Of a stretch of 64,000 nucleotides of DNA, positions 22,196 to 32,527 are shown piece by piece. Positions within the stretch are counted from its first letter, which is position 1, and each line of letters begins with the position of its first letter. Source of the DNA: Tenebrio molitor. Taxonomy: Eukaryota; Arthropoda; Insecta; Coleoptera; Tenebrionidae. A model generated the notes under the pieces. It was not told where the DNA came from, did no database searches, and saw only the letters and a program-made list of their open reading frames with translations. Made by a program: the position numbers and the translations under genes. The stretch is from NCBI RefSeq assembly GCF_963966145.1, contig NC_091049.1, positions 28,334,001 through 28,398,000 of the forward strand, in the 5' to 3' direction.

Positions 22196-22747
22196 ATAGA
22201 TATGTTGTAATTGTGATAATAAATAAATATTGAAATGACTTTTACTTTTACGGCCGTCGTCAAGGCAACGGCTGGGAAATTCAATTTCGCGGCCTGCTCT
22301 AGGCACGCGAAGTGCTCATTTCGCGTACGGTTGCACACAAAACTGTTTTTTTAAATATTGATTTCTCGTAATAAACGTTTCATAGCATTATAAGAATTCC
22401 GCAACTTTTTGCTGAGATTGTTACTCCAGTTCATCCTTAAAATAGATTTTTTCAATTTAATTTTTTTTTATGAAACTAAATCAGATAACATTGTTCAAAT
22501 TATTTTGTTTTCGGCTTACGGGAGTTAATAATAGCACAGATAATAGCTATGAATAATATTAATAATAGTTTTTGGATGTTATTTATCTGTATTTAGTAAT
22601 ATTTTGTGGTTGCTCGCAAAAAAATCATAACATTTTCAGTGAAATCAAATCTATATAGGGACATGTAATTGACTTGTTTATAAAGATTGACAGGGTCAGA
22701 TAAACGGTGCTGTCTTAATAGGAAAGCGGCGATTGATCCACCAAAGC

Positions 22748-23883
22748 ATGGATTTGGAACTGATTGAATTAGTTTTTAAATTTGGAAAATTCTTGGCATT
22801 TACACCATATTCGTGCAACGATCGACAGCCAAATTGTTTACAAAGATATCACTGTTTCCTTGTGTTTACAGTGTACACAATTGGAGTTGCAATTTACCAG
22901 TACATACATGCATGGGAATATCCAACAATGACTTTCATTCAATGTATATTGATGGTTGTGAGTTATTCGAATCAATATTTCTCCAATTTTCACATTTTGG
23001 TGGTGATGATGGGACTGAAGAAAAAACGATGGTTCACATTAATCGATGGGTTAAAGTCTATTAAAATTGCACCAGTCAATAGCGGACAATTTATAGTACT
23101 TAAGCTTTCAGTTTTCATGTTTTTAGTACCTTCCACGATTCAAATATTTGTGACTTTTTACTATTTTGATTATGTACTGCTTTTCATGTTTGTTCCGATA
23201 CATACTTATATTCATTCGCAATTTACATATTCAATATGTACTTGTGTAGTACTAAGAATGCTACTGACAAGGTACCAACATTATACGAAAATGTTGCTCC
23301 AAATTTCTACTTCATCCAATCAAATCAACCCCCAGGAGTTGTCCCGAGTCTTAAAAGAAGTCAAACGTGGAGTGTTTGTTTTAAAAAGTTGTGTCGAAGT
23401 TTTCGTAACCATTTTTGGATGGACTATCCTCGGTACTATTTTCTGTGGTACCTTCAAGTTTTTTTATTACATCGACCTCTCCATTAAAAAAAGACATACT
23501 TTCAAATCCATATTCAGAATTCTACCACACCAGTTACATTTTCTTAGTGATTTAGGTCTTCTCGCGATACTTTGGGTACAGCTTCCTGACTTACCAAGTG
23601 CTCTCCAATCAACTCTCTGTTTCAGAGCGGTCTCCTGATCACGATGTTCTTGTGCGACAGAATTGTAAAAGAATATGACACACTTGTAGATCTGGCATGG
23701 CGACTGAAGACCTCACCGACTGCTTCGCGCAAGAAACAAGAGTTTGAAACGTTTACAGATTTTATCGACTGCAATCGCCCACAATTTACAGCAGCGGGAT
23801 TTTTCCCAATCAACAGATCAACGTTGTTTCAAATGTTGGACGCATCGATCACGTTTATTTTGGTCATGCTTCAGTTCGAATAA
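22748..23883 (+). CDS. Gustatory receptor (7tm_7), 2 exons, 361 aa, divergent clade
   Basis: Exon 1 is 22748-23575 (276 codons, MDLELIELVFKFG), the intron 23576-23625 (50 bp, gtacag...tttcag), exon 2 23626-23883 (85 codons plus stop, starting SGLLITMFLCDRI). It groups with the receptors at 54-59 kb by CFLVFTVYTIGV (TM1), ILVVMMGLKKKRWF, MLLTRYQHYTKML and FCGTFKFFYYIDL. The motif before TM5 is FVTIFGW at 219-225 instead of FNDIFGW. The TM7 signature is ITFILVMLQF. Codon use is more AT-rich than in the large clade. A likely AATAAA is at 23979-23984, directly before the 24-kb minisatellite. It stands alone, far from its closest relatives. Confidence 0.92.
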
Positions 23884-24000
23884 ATCAAATCAAACGATAA
23901 TAGTTCTTTGTGCTTCAAGGCCAAAAAGTGCATCTTTTTCGTCCGAGTCTGGGTTTTCTAGCACCTAATAGCACCAGAAATAAACGATACTACACTTTTT

Positions 24001-24094
24001 CCGAAAAAGTGCGTCCGAAAAAGTCCGTCCGAAAAAGTCCGTCCGAAAAAGTCCGTCCGAAAAAGTGCATCCGAAAAAGTGCGTCCGAAAAAGA
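24001..24094. repeat. Minisatellite, 14-bp unit, about 6.7 copies
   Basis: The tandem unit is ccgaaaaagt(g/c)cgt, with one gcat variant. Single copies recur at 24482-24505 inside the larger duplicated unit. Confidence 0.9.
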
Positions 24095-24122
24095 GTTACT
24101 TTTCATCCGCTTGGGAGTACGT

Positions 24123-24446
24123 AAAATTACCTTTTTCACTAAGGGTGCCTAAAAAATAAGTTATTGGGATTTTTGCAAATTGCTTTTGATTAACAAATTG
24201 CCAGTGAACTCAACAGAGAAATATTCTGCAAGAGAGTGAAGTAACATCTTTGTTCACCACATCTGTCTCTCAGTGATTACTGTTTACGTCTAGAATTTAG
24301 ATAATACCCTTGGGGTACTCATTTTCCGGACGTGAAGTACTAACTCGAGGTACAAAAAATATTTTCGAAGGGTTTCGAAGTAGTGTCGAGAAATAAAAAT
24401 GTTTTTCTAATCCACCAGATATTTTCATTTGACAGGTTTTAAAATA
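24123..24446. repeat. Direct duplication, left copy (324 bp)
   Basis: The segment from aaaattacctttttcac to acaggttttaaaata is repeated at 24505-24832 with about a dozen differences, at an offset of about 382-386 bp. No coding potential in either copy. The 14-bp minisatellite lies at the left edge of each unit. Confidence 0.9.
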
Positions 24447-24504
24447 CGATACTATACTTTTTCCGACAAAATTAAATTTAGCGTCCGAAAAAGTGCGCCC
24501 GAAA

Positions 24505-24832
24505 AAAATTACCTTTTTCAATCAGGGTGCCTAAAAAATAAGTTTTTGGGATTTTTGCAAATTGCTTCTGATTAACAAATTGTCAATGAGCTTAACAGAG
24601 AAATATTCTGCAAGAGAGTGAAGTAACATCTTTGTTTACCACATCTGTCTCTCAGTGATTACTGTTTACTCTAAAATTTAGATAGTACCCTTGGGGTACT
24701 TATTTTCCGGACGTGAAGTACTAACTCGAGGTACAAAAATATTTTCGAAGGGTTTCGAAGTAGCGTCGAGAAATAAAAATGTTTGAGTTTTTCTAATCCA
24801 CCAGATATTTTCATTTGACAGGTTTTAAAATA
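24505..24832. repeat. Direct duplication, right copy (328 bp)
   Basis: Second copy of 24123-24446. The high similarity implies a recent local tandem duplication. Function unknown. Confidence 0.9.
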
Positions 24833-25475
24833 TAAGAGGCGCAGGAAGAGGAATAAAAAATAATGTTGTATAGAATTAAATGAAATATTTTGTGAATAAG
24901 ATGTGTAGTAGCTCCATTCAATAAAATTTAGATGAGTATTATGTAGGTTTATTTCTTGGTTTCAAGTTTTGTTATGTAAAAATGAAATTGCAACTAGCAG
25001 TTAGCTTCTGATTCTGACAACACTGAAATCTTCTTGGGAAGAAGTTTGCGCTGACGGTTTGGATGACCAAAAGCAAAATCACAAACCATTTTCAAAGAAT
25101 CTCTTCTCTATTGATTTTTGCACTATATCAAGACTCCATCTAGATTCATCTACAATTACCAAATTTGTTTAAGTGTATTTTGTTGAAAATGTTGAATTCG
25201 TCGATTACATTCTTCTTGGTAATTCTACACTTTAATGAAAATAGACTAATTGCTATTGAAAGAAAGAGGAAACTGATCTTACACAGAAGAAAGAATATTT
25301 TTGGTAACCAGACATACATCAAAGAGACATTTTGTTAGATAGAAAAATAGCAATAGACGACTGTTCAGTGTAATTCGCTTCAAAAATAAATCTTGTGTGC
25401 TTAGCATCATCTCCAGAGAGAAAACATTATTTAACAAACATTTCTAACAAATTGAAAATATTTTTCAACAAACTT
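24833..25475. other. Intergenic, no gene seen
   Basis: AT-rich unique sequence downstream of the minus-strand receptor at 25476. Nothing else is recognisable. Confidence 0.35.
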
Positions 25476-26582
25476 CTATTTAAATTGGATCATCACCAGA
25501 ATAAAAGTGGTGATACTATTGAAAAGACTCAAGATCGTCGACCTGTCGATATAGAAGTATCTGGCAGCTGTGAATTGCGGTACATTTCTTGACAGGCTCT
25601 TAATCAACGCACTCATCTCGTTTTCGTCGGTGGACAATTCAGCATTGCAGTCCAGTTTGTAGAAAAGCAGCAGCAAATCTTCAAACTCTTTTCGGATTGT
25701 GTCGCACAGCATTATCATAGTCAGCATTCCGATCTATAAACGAAAAGGTTACTGAAGTATATTGAATTTGTGATGACTTACTAAATGGAACAGCATAACT
25801 TCAAGGTGAAAGAACATTTGTAAAGCATTTGCCTCCAGTCCGTTACCTCTAAATGAGAGGAGCACGTCAAAACAAATCAAGCTTCTCAAACCTCCAAAAA
25901 AGATGTTGAAAAGGATACTCCAGCCGAATAAGTCGTTAAAAGCGTCGACGGTTTGTCGCAAGACGAACAAATTGTTTTTGATTTTTGTCAGAAGAGGTAA
26001 ATGGAGAAGTTTCCTGGTGACGAGTCGACTCATCAAAGTATTTTGGTATCTGTACCTTGTCAGCATCAGTACCAAGACAATGCACGTCGTCATGTTGTTG
26101 AAAAAGAGCAAGTAGATTTGTAAATACTCTCCCAAGTACAATTTGAAGAAATCCAAACCAAAGAACTCAATCCAGATATAAAACGTGAGAATTGCCATTG
26201 TCAGTAGTAGGACGTGTAACGCAACAAACGTGAAATAGTACCATCGCATGGTACTGCTTTTGTTTTCAACAACCCTCAAGTTTTTGATTAAGACACTCCA
26301 CTTGTGCCGTTTTAACAGACAGGCCACGATTATGCTGTAGAAAGTGTTGGCAATAAGGTCGGTAGTTAGTAGTACCCTCAGTACCACCTGCATCATTGAC
26401 AGTTTTAAATAGAACGATCTTCTATTGTAGAAACTGTTTATGGTATCAAGAGCGTAGCACGAAAATACGAAAATTGCGTAGAACTTGTGGAAACGTGTTG
26501 GCGACATGTCTTTGGGGTTAGTGGGTGTCAGTGCTAAATATTTTCCGATCATAAATACTTTTTTCATTATTTCTAGGTCCAT
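25476..26582 (-). CDS. Gustatory receptor (7tm_7), 2 exons, 352 aa
   Basis: Exon 1 is 26582-25782 (267 codons, MDLEIMKKVFMIG), the intron 25781-25734 (48 bp, gtaagt...tatag), exon 2 25733-25476 (85 codons plus stop, starting IGMLTMIMLCDTI). Unlike every other complete gene, the codon before the intron is TTA (Leu), not TGG (Trp); the donor is otherwise strong. FNDLFGWSILFNIFFGGLRSL leads into TM5, and SLFNSITTFILVMIQFK closes the protein. It is the close sister of the receptor at 4589-5748 (shared KYLALTP, NKSSTMRWYYF/NKNSTIRWYYL, LRQTVDAFNDLFGW), although 20 kb of the other clade separates them. Confidence 0.92.
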
Positions 26583-26917
26583 GTTGTTTGGTTTGTCGGG
26601 ACTTACTAGAGGTTTGGTCGATAAATCTGGTGTTTAATTTATTTTGGGAAACTAATTGTAGAGTAAATAAAGCTAAATTAAAGAGTAATATGTTCCACTG
26701 TTTCGGTCGATGGGAAATATAAATACACAGTAAAATATCACAGTTGTGAAGAAAATCAATTACAAATTCTTGTTTATTTATTATAAACCCTCTCGAATTT
26801 TTGTGCAGCTTTATCTTGTTCCAACCAAGACTAATCGAAATTTATTTTGTGAAATAAAATCATGGTCTATGTCGTTTCATATTTTATTCCATTTAGAGAA
26901 CGTTTGCTTGAATCATA
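26583..26917. other. Intergenic, no gene seen
   Basis: AT-rich spacer between a minus-strand receptor promoter and the 3' end of the minus-strand pseudogene. Confidence 0.3.
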
Positions 26918-27876
26918 TCAAGAAGAAACTTTGTGATAGAATTTAATGAATGATGGAAAAAATCGTTGATCTGTTGATGTTGAAGCATCTCGCAGCAGAA
27001 AATTCTGGTACGACTGTTGAGACACTCTTTTATACCTTTGCACGTGATTCTTCACAATCAACACATCCACGACACTGACAATCTGGTACGACTTCAAGAA
27101 TTCATAAAACTCCATCCTGAGGGTGTGGCAAAAAAATTACAATGAAGGTCAAGTCTGTGGAAAAGGATAGTCAAGAAAAATCGAACAGTTGTTAGAAACT
27201 TACCCAAAATGACGACCAAATGCCACAGAAACTGATTTATCAGAGTACTACGGCGACTGTTGAAGATTTTGGTACCTTCAAGGATTATACCCATATAAAT
27301 CAGAGCTTTTGGATCACCGAAAAATATACTGAAGGGAATGGTACAGCTGAGCATATCGTTGAAAATGTTGATGGTTCCTTTCAAAAGGAGAAAATTGCGT
27401 TGGATTGTGATGAGCATTAGTGTTAGTACCGATGTTCTGGTCGTAGAAAATTAGCTTGATGTCGGTACTTCCACAGTATTATTTTCAAGATGATGCAAGC
27501 CAGAAGAGATTAAGAGTACTGCAAGTACATCTGCGACGCAGTAAAACTTTAGGAAACTGATGCCGAATTCAGACGTAAAACGCAAACGCCATCCAGAATA
27601 CCGGAATGTCAAATATGGAGAACTTGGTGGTACCGGACAAGAGATAGGAGTTGACTGGTGGTAGCGGACAGTTTCCAGATCTGGGATCATGATGGTCCAT
27701 TTGGGTTGCTTAGATTTACGATGTAGATGTTGTAGAAGTTGTGGGCGCTCTAGCAGTACCCTCGGTACTAACTGCATTGTGAACAAGAGAAGAACCAAAA
27801 GTGCGTACAGTTTTGGGAAACAATTTGGTGTTCGACGAGTGAGAGCTGCAAGTTTTCCAACAAAAAATATTTTCAT
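26918..27876 (-). pseudogene. Gustatory receptor pseudogene, head-to-head with the 28248 receptor
   Basis: The start MKIFFVGKLAALTRRTPNCF is at 27876. Frames then break through a shortened TM1-TM2 (LVPRVLLERPQLLQHLH), KWTIMIPDLETVRYH and FLKFYCVADVLAVLLISSGL. LLLKGTINIFNDMLSC follows (FNDIFGW degraded to FNDMLSC), then TIPFSIFFGDPKALIYMGII. The exon-2 region at 26918-27115 is shifted, with SYQNFLLRDASTSTDQRFF in place of RPEFxAARFFxIDRS. Several deletions and frameshifts. It is the best preserved 3' half among the minus-strand relics and shows they once had full length. Confidence 0.85.
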
Positions 27877-28064
27877 TTTTTGTAAACATACATATTCTCT
27901 GGTTTGCCATGCTTGACTGAACGTATCGTGCACAATAAATCCCCTCCATTTAATGTGACGTTAATTTAGCAGATTGATATCTGTGTAAGTAATATTAAAT
28001 TGGACGTTTGTTGTTTGTCAATACTTGAGGATAACTGAGCAAATGAAAATCATAAATCTCAGTC

Positions 28065-28083
28065 GTGACATTAATAAGGTCAC
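28065..28083. promoter_or_regulatory. Dyad GTGAC-N9-GTCAC upstream of the 28248 receptor
   Basis: GTGAC 28065-28069, spacer attaataag, GTCAC 28079-28083. It is 165 bp before the plus-strand ATG and 189 bp from the start of the minus-strand pseudogene, so roughly central in the shared intergenic region. Confidence 0.45.
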
Positions 28084-28247
28084 AATTTGAATCAAAGAAA
28101 CGTTGAAAAATCCTTGTAGGAAATAAAAACGGAAAGGGATTAATGAATTATGTGAACAATCGCTCTGTTTTATCGGTAATTTCCTGCCCCACGATATGAT
28201 CGAACAAATTTTATTTCGATTTCGATTCAAATAGTTGTTTTGGACAG

Positions 28248-29369
28248 ATGGATCTCGAGGTAATCGATACTATCTTTACTTTCAGCAACTTTGCCGCGCT
28301 GACACCGTCGTCGACAAACAACTCCAATCCCCACTCCTTGCAAAAACTCTACGAAATCTGCGTGTACCTCCTGTACGTAGTGGGTTTCTCAGCGAGCATT
28401 TACGCCAACTTTCCAATGTATCAGCAGATAACATCTATGGAATTCGTGTTGTCCATTTTGTACGACTTGAATCAGTTCTGCTACGTCTTCTACATTTTGA
28501 TCGTGATGATGAGACTGAGAAGGAGCCGCTGGTTCAGACTTATCAAGAGCCTCGCTGCTGTCAAATCTGCGAAGATCAATATTCCACTCAAGTTAATTTT
28601 TGTAGCGTCACAAATGGTTTATTACTGTTTGACTGCTTTCGGATTTTACGCCAACATAGAGCAGGCCAGTATTACTGTAGCGGTATTCTACATGGGCGAG
28701 TTTTACCAACACTACGTTCAGTTCTTCTACCTAATGTTCGCCTCGATTCTTCTCATCTTGCTGCTGGCGCGGTACGAGCGTCTCAGCGAGACTCTGGCGC
28801 AACTAAGCCAAGCCAGGAGTAGTCAACTCCACTCGAAGCAAGTTGTTCTGAAGAAAATCAAGAACAGTGTTTTCACATTGAAGAAAGGCGTAGGGTTCTT
28901 CAACGACATCTTCGGATGGAGCATTCTCTTCACGATTTTTAGTTGTGGGTCCCGAACATTAGTTTACATTGACGTGATTATCAAACATATTGAAATGTTG
29001 GAGAGTCAGAAAGCGTTGGTTTTCTACCACGATTTTTGCCGCATTCTGATGTCTTGGGTAAAGTACTTCACATGTCCGTTGTTTGGTGTCACATTGTCAT
29101 AATTCTAGGTTGGAATCTTGTCTATGATTTTTCTCTCCGACTCCATTTTGAAGAAGTACGACGAAATTTTAGCCCAAGTTTATTGCTTCGCAGGCGAGGT
29201 GGCCTCTTACGAGAACAAAGAAATTCAAGTTTTTATCGATGTTGTGCTGCACAATCGTCCAGAATTTAGAGCTGCCAGATTTTTTTCCATTGACAGGTCG
29301 ACCCTCTTCAGCGTGCTCAATTCTTTGACCACTTTCCTCCTCGTCATCATCCAGTTCAAGGAAGTGTGA
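28248..29369 (+). CDS. Gustatory receptor (7tm_7), 2 exons, 356 aa
   Basis: Exon 1 is 28248-29057 (270 codons), the intron 29058-29108 (51 bp, ending ttctag), exon 2 29109-29369. It has a three-codon deletion just before the amphipathic stretch ahead of TM5: KQVVLKKIKNSVF against KQVVEILKKIKNSVF in sisters. One Ser is also added (ARSSQLHS). FNDIFGWSILFTIFSCGSRTL has Gly for Val in TM5. In exon 2, LAQVYCFAGEVASYENKEI departs from the usual LAKAYRLEVxLTSYEN, so the segment between TM6 and TM7 is the most changed in the clade. TM7 ends TTFLLVIIQFKEV. Intact. Confidence 0.93.
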
Positions 29370-29429
29370 AGCGTTCTTGCTTTGTACTTTTGTCACAGTA
29401 CTTCATTTTCCACATTATTATCTGCATAA

Positions 29430-29590
29430 TGCGATTTTCTATTTCCAACAGTTACTATTGCACCAATGACTTAAAAGACAAACACTAAGAATGCGCAGAA
29501 TTTTGGAGAACAATTTATTGTTGCGTTCTCAGTCGAGAAGTCAGCGCTACAGGTTTTCCACCTAAATTAATGATTTTGATTATTTGTAAA
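29430..29590 (-). pseudogene. Minus-strand receptor remnant (N-terminus only)
   Basis: The minus strand reads LQIIKIINLGGKPVALTSRL, matching LQLMKIISFFGKPVALTPQS of the 39-kb pseudogene, then a stop. The expected initiator Met is Ile here, so translation could not start. Only about the first 45 residue positions remain; it sits 300 bp head-to-head with the 29888 receptor. Confidence 0.75.
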
Positions 29591-29762
29591 CACATATATT
29601 CTTGTATATCGTGCTTAACTGAACGTATCGTCAACAATAAATAAATAAATAAAACATTTAGTAGCTTAATATTTCTGTGAGTAGAATTAAATTGAACCTT
29701 TGTTGTTTGGTTGTTTGTCGCTACTTGTAGGTAATTGAGCAAATGGAAAATATTTCTCAGTC

Positions 29763-29781
29763 GTGACAAAAATGCGGTCAC
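29763..29781. promoter_or_regulatory. Dyad GTGAC-N9-GTCAC upstream of the 29888 receptor
   Basis: GTGAC 29763-29767, spacer aaaaatgcg, GTCAC 29777-29781; 107 bp before the ATG. The distance is shorter because the block nearest the gene has a deletion. Confidence 0.45.
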
Positions 29782-29887
29782 AATTTTAAATCAAGAAACG
29801 TAGAGAACCCACGTAGGAAATAAAAATGAATTGATGAATTATGTGAAAGACTTCCATTAAGATTCAAGTAGCTGATGTTTTGGACAG

Positions 29888-31006
29888 ATGGATCTCGAAG
29901 TAATCCACACCGTTTTCACTTTCGGCAAGTTTGCGGCGCTGACTCCGTCGTCGACGAACAACCACAATCCTCACTGTTTGCAAAAACTCTACGAAATCTG
30001 CGTTTACCTCCTGTACGTGGTGTGTTTCTCAGCAAGTATTTACGCCCACTATCCGGTGTATCAGATGTTAACATTTGTAGAATGCATGTCAGCCAGTTTG
30101 TACGATTTGAATCAGTTCTGCTACGTTTTCTACATTTTGATCGTGTTGATGAGACTGAGGAGGCGTCGTTGGTTCCGGCTTATCAAAAGTCTCGCTGGTG
30201 TCCAGTCTGCGAAGGTTAATATTCCACTGAAGTTAGTCTTCGTAGCGTCACAACTGTTTTATTACTGTTTGACTATTTTCGGAGTTTACGCTCATATAGA
30301 GCACAGCGGGCTTGCTGCAGCCGCATCCGACATGGGCGAGTTTTACCAGTTCTACGCTATCTTCTTCTACCAAGTTTTCACCTCAGTTCTTCTCATCTTG
30401 CTGCTGTCGCGGTACAAGCGTCTCAGCGAGACTCTCTCGCAAGTAATCAGAGCCAGGAGTCAACTCTACTCAAAGCAGGTTGTCGAAATTCTGAAAATGA
30501 CGAAAAAGAGCATTTTCACATTGAAGGAAGGTGTAAAGATCTTCAACGACACCTTCGGATGGAGCTTTCTCTTCACTATTATTAGTTGTGTGTCCAGAAC
30601 ATTAATTTACATTGACATAATCATCAAACATAGTGAAATATTGCTGGGTCAGAACATGTCGGTTTTCTACCACGATTTTTGCCGTATTCTGATATCTTGG
30701 GTAAAGCAGTTCACATATGCGTTTTATGGTGTCACACCGTTATATTTGCAGGTGGGAATTTTGTCGACGATTTTTCTCTGTGACTCCGTTATGAAGAAAT
30801 GCGATGAAATTTTATGGCAAGCTTATCGGTTGGAAAGCGAGTTGACCTCTTACGAGAACAAAGAAATTCAAGTTTTTATCAATGTTGTGCTGCACAATCG
30901 CCCAGAATTTAGAGCCGCCAGATTTTTTTCCATCAACAGGTCGACCCTCTTCACCGTGCTCAATTCTTTGACCACTTTCCTCCTCGTCATCATCCAGTTC
31001 AAGTGA
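29888..31006 (+). CDS. Gustatory receptor (7tm_7), 355 aa spliced or 372 aa unspliced
   Basis: By homology exon 1 is 29888-30700 (271 codons), the intron 30701-30751 (51 bp, gtaaag...ttgcag), exon 2 30752-31006 (84 codons plus stop). The intron length is a multiple of three and contains no in-frame stop, so the unspliced message is also open and would insert 17 residues beginning VKQFTYAFYGV right after Trp271 in TM6. In sisters the same intron carries a stop two or three codons before the acceptor; here that position reads tta tat ttg cag. Other changes: FNDTFGWSFLFTIISC in TM5 and KHSEILLGQN after it. TTFLLVIIQFK ends the protein two residues earlier than most. Confidence 0.92.
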   Translation: MDLEVIHTVFTFGKFAALTPSSTNNHNPHCLQKLYEICVYLLYVVCFSASIYAHYPVYQMLTFVECMSASLYDLNQFCYVFYILIVLMRLRRRRWFRLIKSLAGVQSAKVNIPLKLVFVASQLFYYCLTIFGVYAHIEHSGLAAAASDMGEFYQFYAIFFYQVFTSVLLILLLSRYKRLSETLSQVIRARSQLYSKQVVEILKMTKKSIFTLKEGVKIFNDTFGWSFLFTIISCVSRTLIYIDIIIKHSEILLGQNMSVFYHDFCRILISWVKQFTYAFYGVTPLYLQVGILSTIFLCDSVMKKCDEILWQAYRLESELTSYENKEIQVFINVVLHNRPEFRAARFFSINRSTLFTVLNSLTTFLLVIIQFK

Positions 31007-31844
31007 AGCATTCTTGCTTCGTAGGTTTGACATCAAGATCTAGAATCAAAGCAAGAATTCCCTCTTTCTATTTCCCTCCACCACCCGGCGGCACGGCAAT
31101 TTTGCCGGAGTACATACACTATTACGGATATTACTATCATGTAATAGTGCAATGCTAATTAACATAAATACCGGTGTTTTATTATGTTCTGTGTCAATGT
31201 TAAGGAACTTCCTCACGATATGACATGACTTTGATAAAATACCTTTTTGAATTTCAACTACCAATGTGTTCCCTAAATCCAGAATTTTAAAAATTTTAAA
31301 AAGAGATTGCGGTACTATTTCCATTGCTGAAATTATAAGTGGTAAAATCGATTTTTTTTGTAAATACCAAAGATTTCTCATAGCAAGGGAGAGCTCTAAA
31401 TATTTATTAATTTTTGTGTTATATTATGTGAATTTGGAACAGCTATATCTAAAAGATATGCTTGCTTTTGTTGTTTATTTAAAATAATAATGTCTGATCT
31501 GTTATGCTTAATATGAATATCAGTTAAAACTCTTGGATCAAAATATAATTTGTAATTGTCATTTTCCAAACAACTTTCTAGTTTATACCTATAATGTGGT
31601 TGTGTATCCTTTGATAAATTGAATTTAACAGCTAAATTCATGCGTATAATTTTAGCGAATATATCGCGAAACGTCATGACGTTTCTTATATTCGCTTGAG
31701 TCAAAGCGGTGCAAAAAGAAATAATGTGTTCAATTGTTTCTCCTTCAGCTCCGCAAATCCTACATTTATCAATGATCGATTGCAAACCGCATATGTGTTT
31801 TTTATAATTTCTTGTATTTATAACACGATCTTGTATTACAAATA

Positions 31845-32391
31845 CAGGGTGTTTTCGAAGTTGAGGTGTTCCTTTTAACATGTGATAGTAAGCGTTGTTC
31901 TAAAGAGTTTTAGCCAAAGTCACCTTAGTAAAATGTGTACGGCAATGAAGATTTTTGAAACCGGTCCTGCTCAAATTTGCGCTGATTTGTTAGAAATTAG
32001 AATTGGACGTTAATCAAAAATACTGTCAGAGTTGTCATCTAATTAGTCGGAATGGCTTTATTATTACGAAAATAATGAGCTCACAGATATGTTGCTAATG
32101 TATGGGCAAGGTTATCACGTTATCAGAATGCAGCTGCGGCGTCCAGAGAGTTCCAGAGAGTACGCAGAGCGATTTCCAGAAAAACACCATCCTGGGCCAC
32201 GTCAGTTATTAATCTAGTACAGCGGAGAAATAGACAAGACCGGACTCAAAATTTTAGAAAACAATAAAAATATGCAATCAATTATCTCCGTTAATACAAA
32301 CATTTTACTAAGAAGATTTTGGCTAAAATTCTTAAGAATAATGTATAGTATCTCGTGTTACGAGGAACGCCTCAACTTCGAAAACACCCTG
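31845..32391 (+). mobile_element. 547-bp non-autonomous TA element with DUF4817-like remnant
   Basis: The termini CAGGGTGTTTTCGAAGTTGA are inverted at the right end (tcaacttcgaaaacaccctg). They are flanked by TA at 31843-31844 and 32392-32393; excision restores the LINE sequence of copy 1. Inside, the plus strand contains YGQGYHVIRMQLRRPESSRE and YAERFPEKHHPGP in shifting frames. These resemble the helix-turn-helix DUF4817 domain found at the N-terminus of certain insect Tc1/mariner-type transposases. Confidence 0.8.
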
Positions 32392-32527
32392 TATAAAACC
32401 CTCAGTATCAGGATGAATATTTGATTTTTTAAGCTATGCATGAGAAGCCTGAATATTAATTTCGGGTTCTTCCAGTTCTTTAAAGTATCTCCCATGTAGA
32501 GATTTCTGTTTTATATTTGCTATAGTG

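Larger units (their letters stand above)
20118..22436. mobile_element. TTAA-flanked element, 2319 bp, carrying tyrosine-recombinase remnants
   Basis: GGATGAACTGGAGTAACA at 20118-20135 is repeated in inverse at 22419-22436. Each end is bordered by TTAA (20114-20117 and 22437-22440). TTAA duplication is typical of piggyBac and Kolobok, but no DDE transposase of either is visible. Instead the interior holds two degraded tyrosine-recombinase copies on the plus strand. Either the TTAA element captured or was invaded by a Crypton-like gene, or the boundary repeat belongs to a non-autonomous element containing it. Confidence 0.55.

Noticed and set aside
24001..24094. Regular short repeats resembling a CRISPR array
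   Set aside because: The 14-bp unit has no unique spacers and this is animal DNA; it is a minisatellite.
28235..28822. 195-codon plus-strand ORF overlapping the 28248 receptor
   Set aside because: It is the +2 frame of exon 1; similar shadow ORFs occur over several sister genes (29875, 46670, 52843) and share no independent conservation.
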